Shown in pieces: positions 57,930 to 64,000 of a stretch of 64,000 bases of DNA. The notes under the pieces are model-generated. The model was not told where the DNA came from and searched no databases. It worked only from the letters and a program-made list of their open reading frames with translations. The DNA is from Chelydra serpentina. Taxonomy: Eukaryota > Chordata > Testudines > Chelydridae. The position numbers and the translations under genes were made by a program. The stretch is taken from assembly GCA_037349315.1 (NCBI GenBank), contig JBAIAC010000280.1:248001-312000 (forward strand). Reading direction: 5' to 3'. Within the stretch, counting starts at the first letter, position 1. Each line of letters begins with the position of its first letter.

Positions 57930-58505
57930 GTGTAGACAGGGCCCAGCCGTCAGAGGAGCGAAGTTCTGGAGCAGCCTCCGAAGGGACCTCGCTGGCTTCA
58001 AGGCTGAGCTTGAGACGTTTCTGGAGGGGACGGGATGAGGAGACATCCCACAGCGGCATGGAGCTGATCCGCGACTGCTAGCAGCAAATCTCCCCAACGG
58101 CCGGAGACGGGGCACTCGCTGCGGGGGGCTCTGAGTTACTCCAGAGAATCCGTTCCCAGGGGTCTGGCGGTGGGTCCTGCCCACATGCTCAGGGTCTCAC
58201 TGGTCGCCGTATCTGGGGTCAGGAAGGAATTTCCCCCAGGTGAGATTGGCAGAGACCCTGGGGGGGTTTCGCCTTCGTCTGCGGCCTGGGGCGCGGGGCA
58301 CTGGCAGGTTTCAACTAGGGTCAGTGGTGGATTCTCTGTAACTTGGAGTCTGTAACCCACGACTTGAGGCCGTCGGTGACTCAGCCGGGGGCTCGGGGGC
58401 TGCTACAGGAGTGCGGGGGGAGGGGCTCTGTGGCCTGCGATGTGCAGCAGCTCAGACCAGACAATCACGATGGACCCTTCTGGCCTTAAAGTCGGTGAGT
58501 CTGTC
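57930..58505 (+). mobile_element. CR1-L3-like LINE 3' end
   Basis: Starts in the last coding part (WSSLPKGTSLASRLSL-like text). The long conserved 3' UTR follows, with GGGGCTCTGAGTTACTCCAGAG, CCCACATGCTCAGGGTCTCACTGG and a final CAGACAATCACGATGGACCC then TTCTGGCCTTAAAGTCGGTGAG. This is the typical turtle/crocodilian L3-type tail. It ends about 40 nt before the stop codon end of receptor gene D. Confidence 0.7.
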
Positions 58506-58543
58506 GCCCCCTGGGGGCCGCGCGCCATGGCTGCGGGGGGCTC

Positions 58544-58721
58544 TCACTGCGGGGCCCCCCGACTCACGTTGATGGCGGCGTATACGCTGGGCTGGGCGGG
58601 CTCGGGGCCAGGGGCCGGATCCCCCCGCTTGGCCTGCAGCGCCTGACCGTCCAGCTCTGCGTAGGTGAGTCCGTCGGTGCCGGGGTCGGGCTCCTGGGGG
58701 TGGGAGGGGAGAGCGTCACTC

Positions 58722-58752
<31 letters not shown>

Positions 58753-59660
58753 ACATGTGCACCAATACCCCCCTGTGACGAACTAGGACTGTTGTTAATG
58801 TTTTCCCTGAGTACTGTGTGGGTGCCTCGGTTTCCCTATGCAGTGCTTGAGTAGCTAGGTGGTGGGACAAGGGTGCATGAGTGTTACAGAGGGGCCTGGA
58901 CACAGAGAAGGGCCGACACTCTGTATCCTAGCAACCAATGGCCCCGGGCTCTCCCCTGCAAAGGTATGAGCTGAAGGTGTTGGAACAAAGGGATCAGGTG
59001 ACCTCCTGGCCCGGGAAGAAGACAAAGGAGAGAGGCGGGGCTGGACAGTTGCAGTTTGGAGCTGGCTTGGGAAGAGGAGGGGAGGGGGGCAGACAGGGTC
59101 TGGCCTCCCTGCCCCGTTTGGAGCTGTGGGGTGAACTGCAGGGAGCCCGGAGCTGGGGTCTAAGCTCCCTGCCCCCCGGAAGGGCCCGGCTGAGGGGTCC
59201 TGGATGTACTGACAAGCTCTGGTTGGACTGTGTTCCTGGCATCTCTAATAAACCTTCTGTTCTACTGGCTGGCTGAGACTCCCAGTGAATCCGGGGAAGA
59301 GGGGTGCAGGCGCTGACTCCCCCACACTCCGTGACACCCCCACACACACACACACCCATTCACACAGGGCAGGGCTTGTCCCCTCCAGCAGGGGGTGACA
59401 AAGGGACACACACAAACACACACACACACAGAGCACAAGGTACATACACACACACACACAAACACACACACACACCCCTGCAATCCCAGCTGCGATCCCA
59501 TAAACCCCTCCCAGCAACCCAACCCCCACCCCAAAGTACTGAGTGTGCCAGATAAGGTGAGTGGGGCCCATGTGGGTCAGGGTTGGGGGTCAGGCCCCAT
59601 GGGGGGAACAGGGGACACTTACCAGGGTCTGTGTCTCTTTCCCTTCATCGACGGAGGCGT
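58544..59660 (-). CDS. Receptor D (partial): ITIM-bearing cytoplasmic exons
   Basis: Two minus-strand exons. The first (59660-59623, 38 nt, acceptor CTCTGTTCCGCAG, donor CTG|GTAAGT) encodes ASVDEGKETQTL. The second starts at 58693 after CCACCCCCAG and joins in frame. It carries LTYAELDG and, 27 residues later, SVYAAI, both fitting the ITIM pattern (I/V/L/S)xYxx(L/V/I). Reading through gives a stop at 58546-58544, eight codons after the second ITIM, like the LILRB C-terminus. Alternatively a GTGAGT at 58567 could splice on. ITIM tails recruit SHP-1/SHP-2 phosphatases, so an inhibitory receptor is inferred. The leader, Ig and membrane exons would lie at higher coordinates, past the retrotransposon at 60059 or outside the window. 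An LTR (58774-59336) sits in the intron. Confidence 0.78.
58718..58755. repeat. (GT)n/(GC)n microsatellite
   Basis: A run of GT followed by GCGCGCGCGC and CACA in an intron of gene D. Confidence 0.9.
58774..59336 (+). mobile_element. Solo LTR in intron of gene D
   Basis: TGTGACGAACTAGG...CACTCCGTGACA, with TCTAATAAACCTTCTG (AATAAA) near 59247. It is flanked by CCCCC on both sides (58769-58773, 59337-59341), so the target duplication is plausible but low-complexity. Same family as 32848-33327 and 60059-60569. Confidence 0.85.
59341..59475. repeat. (CA)n microsatellite, interrupted
   Basis: Several CACACA runs separated by short unique text. Confidence 0.9.
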
Positions 59661-59807
59661 CTGCGGAACAGAGACACCCGCTGAGCTGCACCCCCAGCCG
59701 GCCCAGAGCAGAACCCCACACCCAGCTCCGACCCCGCCCCCATCCAGCCAGGGGGCTCAGAGCCCGGCACAGCCACCCCTCCCCCACCCCACAGCATGGG
59801 CCAGGGT

Positions 59808-59970
59808 CATTAGCCCCAAGTTACAGAGAGGAAAACTGAGGCACAGAGATGGCAGAAGAGTCTAGGGGGTTATGGCGGGAGGGGGCCTGGCAGTCAGAAC
59901 ATGGGAGTTGTCTCCCCGTCTCTGGGAGGGAGAGGGGTCTAGTAGTTAGAGCAGGGGGCTGGGAGCCAGG
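59808..59970 (-). repeat. MIR-like and tRNA-derived SINE fragments
   Basis: TTACAGAGAGGAAAACTGAGGCAC, then GTCTAGTAGTTAGAGCAGGGGG. Both are dispersed SINE pieces lying between gene D's exon and the retrotransposon. Confidence 0.45.
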
Positions 59971-60058
59971 TGTGGATGGGGATTCTCCCCAGGTCATTGG
60001 CTGGGACGGTCTGATGGAGAAGTGAAGGGGGGACACACAAAACCCCAGGCCTGGGGAG

Positions 60059-60569
60059 TGTGACGGAGTAGAGAGTGAGGTGGATCTGACCTGGGAGGTT
60101 TGTGGGGGAGGTTCCCTGGGACCTGCGGCATTGCATTAGGAAAGGGAGACTTTACCTGGGGCTGTAACATGAGCCAGGACGGGGGTTGGGAGGTGACACC
60201 TTTGGCTGAGAGAACGGACAAAAGGTGAGAGGAGGAGCCCCGGGGGGAGGGGGAGCCTCCTGGAGTTTTTGTCTGTGTGTTTTCAGTTTGGAGCTGGCTT
60301 GGGAAGAGGAGGGGAGGGGGGCAGACAGGGTCTGGCCTCCCTGCCCCATTTGGAGCTGTGGGGCGAAATGCAGGGAGCCCCCAGGCTGGGGTCTAAGCTC
60401 CCTGCCCCCCGGAAGGACCCGACTGAGGGGTCCTGGATGTACTGACAAGTTCTGGTTGGACTGTGTTCCTGGCATCTCTAATAAACCTTCTGTTCTACTG
60501 GCTGACTGAAACTCCCAGTGAATCCGGGGAAGAGGGGTGCAGGGCCGGACTCCCCTATACTCCGTGACA
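60059..60569 (+). repeat. 5' LTR of the Gypsy-type element
   Basis: 511 bp from TGTGACGGAGTA to TACTCCGTGACA, imperfect inverted ends. It has AATAAA near 60481 and GTACTGACAAG shared with the two solo LTRs. Confidence 0.9.
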
Positions 60570-60571
60570 AC

Positions 60572-60589
60572 TGGTGGCAGCGGTGGGAT
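60572..60589 (+). other. Primer-binding site (tRNA-Leu)
   Basis: TGGTGGCAGCGGTGGGAT, two bases after the LTR end. It is complementary to the 3' end of a vertebrate leucine tRNA (ATCCCACCGCTGCCA plus CCA). Confidence 0.82.
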
Positions 60590-61030
60590 GTTCTGCACCC
60601 CGTGAACGGCGCTTCCTGCAGTAAGTAACTGGGGAGCAGTAGAACGAAGGGGTGCTAACGAGGACCAGGCGTGCTGAAGGCTCATGGAGGAGCGGTTTCG
60701 GGGAGCGGAGGAGCTACGCTTAACCCCTGGGTGTGTGTGACCAGCGAGAAGGACTGTGCAATGATGGGGTCCCCCTGGGGCTGCAGTGAGCAGTCCCAGG
60801 GGCGGAGGAGCCTGCGGCTTGGCCCTGGGAGAGAGAAGGATTTTTGCGGTGACAGGGTTCCCCTGGGGGTGCCGTGAGTGGACCCAGGGGCGGAGGAGCT
60901 GCAGCTCGACCCTGGCAAAGAGGCGGTGACCTGGAGAAGGGCTGGCACACTTGGGGTTCTTCCTGGAAACCGTGGGGAGCGAAGAGCACACAGGCCTGCG
61001 GATCCACAGCAACTTGGGAGCAGTGAAGTG

Positions 61031-64000
61031 ATGGCGTATCGCCTTCTCCTTAAGAAGAGCATTGTAACCCTGTGCAAAAAGAGAGGGCTACCCATTGGGA
61101 AGCTTACTAAAGCCCAGTTAATCACGCGGCTGGAGGAGGATGACCATTCCAGGGAGCAGATTCCTGACCCCAATGGGGCTACAGCAGGATCTGGGAGCAG
61201 CTGGAGTGATAGCCTGGCATCCCCAAGAGTCTGGTCCCCAACCAGACGGGGGTCTTCACGATCGGGTTCCCCAGCAGGGGATCGGAGACGGATGGGACTG
61301 GAGCTGAGTCCGAGAGAGCAAGAGGACGGTGAGAGACAGCAAGAGCCCGAGAAAGACCTACAGAAGGAGCAGCAGCGTGAACTTGCGGTGGTGGAACGGA
61401 GAGGCATAGGGGACTGGCCAGGGGTAAGTGGGGACAGATCCCGGGGTGCCAGCTCCGCAGGGAACCTCGATCCTAAATTGCTGCCCCTAGTTAAGGAGGG
61501 TGGTGATGTGGAGGCCCACCTCACTGCCTTGGAGCAGGCTGGTGATTGGAACCAGGGAGACCCTGCGGAAAAGCCCCGGGATCTAACCCCCTTGCTGGGT
61601 CCCAAGGCCATAAACTCCGCCAGCCAGATGGGTGGGATGGTGGACGGATTTCCACTCCTGGCCCTGGACTCAAACCCTATGGACCCCCAGTGGGAGAGGA
61701 AGGCGATGGTCAATGGAGAGACATTCGGGGGGTGGCAAGACCCCGGGACAGAGAGAATTGTGATCAGGCCCCGGGTGGTGCACCCCCACCAGATGCTGAG
61801 GGGCTGTGTGACCTGGGTGAGGGTCCCAGGGACGGACCCATTCGCCCTGCCTATGGCCCAGATCCCTGTGCAGACCCAGGAGGGGTCGGGCTGGCTGGTG
61901 GTTGGGGGTCTCCAGGATATCAGCGGTGAGGTGCTGTTGGGGGGTGACTGTGTATCTTTGGGACAGGATCCAGGCCCTGGCCCTGTAACGGCCGAGGATT
62001 TGAATTTGAACTCAGGGAACCAATTGGCTAAGAGGGAAATGGTCAGTGAAAATGCAAATGACCTGGCTGGCAGGGGGGAGGAGCTGCCAGGCCCCGGTTA
62101 CCTGCCTGCCTGTAACCAGACCCCTAGGGCGGGGTGGGACAGAGAGATGCTCCCCACCCCCCTGCACACTGGAGAGGTGGCTCACGCTGGCTCTGATGCT
62201 GTTACCAAAGCAGCGAGCTCGCTGCCTGGGCCCACAGGGACAGCCAGGGCAGCTCTGAGCACGGGGGGAGCAGAGACCCCAGCTGAGTGGGGGGACACAC
62301 AGGCAGGGCAGGACGGCTGCCAACCAGGCTTGTCTGGTCCGGAGGTGCTGCCGGGAAGTGATTCCACGGCAGGGAGGGAGCCACCAGGGACAGGGCTCAG
62401 TGTGGCGGTGACCCCAGGCCTGGCCAGTGAGCTGCAGAGGGATCCCGCCTTGGAGAAGCTAAGGGAACTTGCTGGCCACAGCGCTGCAAACCCCCTTGGG
62501 GAAGACTGCAGAGACAGATCCCTGTGGGAGAAGGGATTCCTGTGCCGGGAATGGGCTTCCCAAGGGGAAGTAGAACTGCGGGGAATCAGGAGGCAGCCGG
62601 TGAGGCCCCAGAAGTATCATCACCGGCTATTACACCTGGGCCAGGGTAAGGAAGAAGATCCCTGGAGGTCCCTGCCCATCAGAGAGGAACCTTTCCAGAA
62701 GGTGGCTATGAATAGGGTGGGCCCCCTCAGCAGGGCAACCCGGTCAGGGAAGAAATACATCCTGGTGGTGGTAGATTTCGCCACCCGCTACCCCGAGGCG
62801 GTGCCCTTATCCTCCATTGAAGCAGACACCGTGGCGGATGCGCTGCTGACCATTTTCAGCCGAGTGGGGTTCCCCAAGGAAGTCCTGACAGACCAAGGGT
62901 CCAACTTCATGTCGGCCCTGCTCCGGTGCTTGTGGGAGAAATGTGGGGTCCGGCACAGCTGGGCCTCAGCATATCTTCCCCAGTCCAATGGGCTGGTGGA
63001 GAGGTTCAATGGGACGCTAAAGATGATGCGGAAAACCTTTATGAACCAGCACCCGCAGGACTGGGACAAGTACCTACCGCACCTGCTGTTCGCCTACAGG
63101 GAAGTGCCCCAGGAGTCTACCGGATTCTCGCCCTTCGAACTGTTATACGGCAGGAGGGTACGGGGGCCCCTGGACCTGATGAGAGACGAATGGGAGGGGG
63201 AGGCGGCCCCCGAGGGAGAGTCAGTGGTGGAGTATGTCCTGACCTTCCGAGAGAGACTTACTGAGCTCATGGGCCTGGCCAAGGGAAATCTGGCCAGAGC
63301 ACAGAGGAAGCAAAAGGTCTGGTATGACCGCACGGCGCGGGCCCGCGCCTACGCCACGGGGGATCAGGTGATGGTTCTCATTCCCATGAGGAAAAACAAG
63401 CTGCAGGCCGCTTGGGAAGGCCCTTTCAAGGTTGTCAAGCAGCTAAATGAGGTAAATTATGTGGTGGAGCTGTCTAACCGGGCACACCCCTGCCGGGTGT
63501 ACCATGTCAATACGATGAAGCCATATTATGACAGGGGGAATGTGGTGCTGGCCGTGTGTGGACATTGGGAGGAGCAGGGAAGTGACCCTCTAGTAGATCT
63601 ATTCCCTGAGACAGGAGCTGGCTCCTCCCAAGAAACGATCCCCCTCTCTGATCAGCTAACCCCTGCCCAGCAAGCTGAGATCAGAGGGGTGCTGCATCTG
63701 TACCGACAGCTGTTTTCCAACCAGCCGGGTCGCACTAATCTGACTGTCCACCGGGTGCAGACAGGAGCGCACCAACCTATAAGATGCTCCCCCTTCCGAG
63801 TCACAGGGAAGACAGCTCGGGACCTGGAAAGAGAGGTCAAGGACATGCTGGCTTTGGGGGTGATCCAGCCGTCGTCCAGCCCTTGGGCCTCGCCGGTGGT
63901 GCTGGTCCCCAAAAAGGATGGGTCGATCCGGTTCTGTGTGGACTATCGGAAGCTCAATGCCATCACCGTATCTGATGCCTATCCCATGCCCCAGCCGGAC
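61031..64000 (+). CDS. Gag-Pol polyprotein frame, integrase before RT, partial
   Basis: Uninterrupted frame of 990 codons, still open at the window edge. The start (MAYRLLLKKSIVTL) is followed by a charged gag-like region; no CCHC zinc knuckle is seen. A protease-like segment follows, around residues 225-310, with D237-P-G where D-T/S-G is expected, ending EVLLGGD. The integrase core (about 550-680) has Asn561 where the first catalytic Asp is expected (VAMNRVGPL). Asp621 (LTDQGSNF) and Glu657 (LVERFNG) are exactly 35 residues apart. The upstream HHCC zinc-binding region is missing. The GPY/F motif (WEGPFKVV) is at 797-799. Reverse transcriptase begins near 875 and includes KKDGSIRFCVDYRKLN before the edge. 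The frame is intact but the enzyme sites are impaired, so the copy is probably non-autonomous. Confidence 0.85.
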   Translation, partial: MAYRLLLKKSIVTLCKKRGLPIGKLTKAQLITRLEEDDHSREQIPDPNGATAGSGSSWSDSLASPRVWSPTRRGSSRSGSPAGDRRRMGLELSPREQEDGERQQEPEKDLQKEQQRELAVVERRGIGDWPGVSGDRSRGASSAGNLDPKLLPLVKEGGDVEAHLTALEQAGDWNQGDPAEKPRDLTPLLGPKAINSASQMGGMVDGFPLLALDSNPMDPQWERKAMVNGETFGGWQDPGTERIVIRPRVVHPHQMLRGCVTWVRVPGTDPFALPMAQIPVQTQEGSGWLVVGGLQDISGEVLLGGDCVSLGQDPGPGPVTAEDLNLNSGNQLAKREMVSENANDLAGRGEELPGPGYLPACNQTPRAGWDREMLPTPLHTGEVAHAGSDAVTKAASSLPGPTGTARAALSTGGAETPAEWGDTQAGQDGCQPGLSGPEVLPGSDSTAGREPPGTGLSVAVTPGLASELQRDPALEKLRELAGHSAANPLGEDCRDRSLWEKGFLCREWASQGEVELRGIRRQPVRPQKYHHRLLHLGQGKEEDPWRSLPIREEPFQKVAMNRVGPLSRATRSGKKYILVVVDFATRYPEAVPLSSIEADTVADALLTIFSRVGFPKEVLTDQGSNFMSALLRCLWEKCGVRHSWASAYLPQSNGLVERFNGTLKMMRKTFMNQHPQDWDKYLPHLLFAYREVPQESTGFSPFELLYGRRVRGPLDLMRDEWEGEAAPEGESVVEYVLTFRERLTELMGLAKGNLARAQRKQKVWYDRTARARAYATGDQVMVLIPMRKNKLQAAWEGPFKVVKQLNEVNYVVELSNRAHPCRVYHVNTMKPYYDRGNVVLAVCGHWEEQGSDPLVDLFPETGAGSSQETIPLSDQLTPAQQAEIRGVLHLYRQLFSNQPGRTNLTVHRVQTGAHQPIRCSPFRVTGKTARDLEREVKDMLALGVIQPSSSPWASPVVLVPKKDGSIRFCVDYRKLNAITVSDAYPMPQPD

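Larger units (their letters stand above)
60059..64000 (+). mobile_element. Gypsy-type LTR retrotransposon, 5' part
   Basis: 5' LTR at 60059-60569, tRNA-Leu-type primer-binding site at 60572-60589, leader to 61030, then one open frame running off the window. The 3' LTR is outside. The left flanking pentamer is GGGAG, which should reappear after the 3' LTR. The coding order gag-like, protease-like, integrase, reverse transcriptase is unlike standard Ty3/Gypsy and matches the Gmr1-like group. Confidence 0.88.

Noticed and set aside
62788..63912. Minus-strand frames antisense to the retrotransposon
   Set aside because: They are shadows of the 990-codon plus-strand polyprotein frame.

Overview
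The window looks like reptile, most likely turtle, genomic DNA. The evidence is spliced vertebrate genes with GT-AG introns, a CR1 LINE ending in repeats of ATTCTATGA, CR1-L3, DIRS and Ty3/Gypsy elements, hAT and Harbinger MITEs, and GC-rich intergenic DNA. I see no bacterial genes, CRISPR array, rRNA gene or functional tRNA gene. The species is inferred from repeat content only.

The main biological content is a cluster of leukocyte-receptor-complex (LRC)-type immunoglobulin receptor genes, all on the minus strand. Three have complete exon sets whose splice phases join without a break. Receptor A (24203-28238) and receptor B (40513-44471) each have one Ig domain. Receptor C (46737-50804) has two. 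Each has a short first leader exon, a second leader exon of exactly 36 nt, phase-1 Ig exons of exactly 291 nt, and a 131-nt terminal exon. That last exon encodes a transmembrane helix with an arginine near its outer end and a tail of a few residues. This is the layout of activating receptors that pair with an ITAM adaptor such as FcR-gamma. At 58544-59660 lie the cytoplasmic exons of a fourth, inhibitory-type gene (D) with two ITIM-like motifs. A broken Ig exon at about 6366-6495 marks a dead fifth copy. The locus therefore looks like a paired activating/inhibitory receptor family.

The cluster grew by tandem duplication. About 11.3-29.0 kb and 30.6-45.2 kb are two copies of one segment holding an LTR-like repeat, a minus-strand Gypsy-type element, a short unidentified plus-strand terminal exon, and a receptor gene. 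A third, shorter unit (46.15-51.6 kb) starts abruptly inside the 3' UTR of that plus-strand exon and is fused to hAT transposon DNA. Later events separate the copies: a solo LTR in copy 2, a 3.4-kb block containing a CR1 in copy 1 only, and several microhomology deletions.

Layout: 0-5.3 kb, LTR-like repeats and GC-rich unassigned DNA; 5.3-6.5 kb, LTR plus Ig pseudoexon; 7.9-9.8 kb, DIRS-like remnant with nested hAT MITEs; 10.4-11.25 kb, SINE and MITE; 11.3-46 kb, the two large duplicates; 46.15-51.6 kb, unit 3 with receptor C and an intronic 48-bp minisatellite; 51.6-58.5 kb, dense DNA transposons (hAT, Tigger-like, Harbinger) and CR1; 58.5-60 kb, the ITIM exons of gene D; 60.06-64.0 kb, the 5' LTR and first part of a Gypsy-type retrotransposon. 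The latter keeps one uninterrupted reading frame of at least 990 codons with integrase placed before reverse transcriptase.
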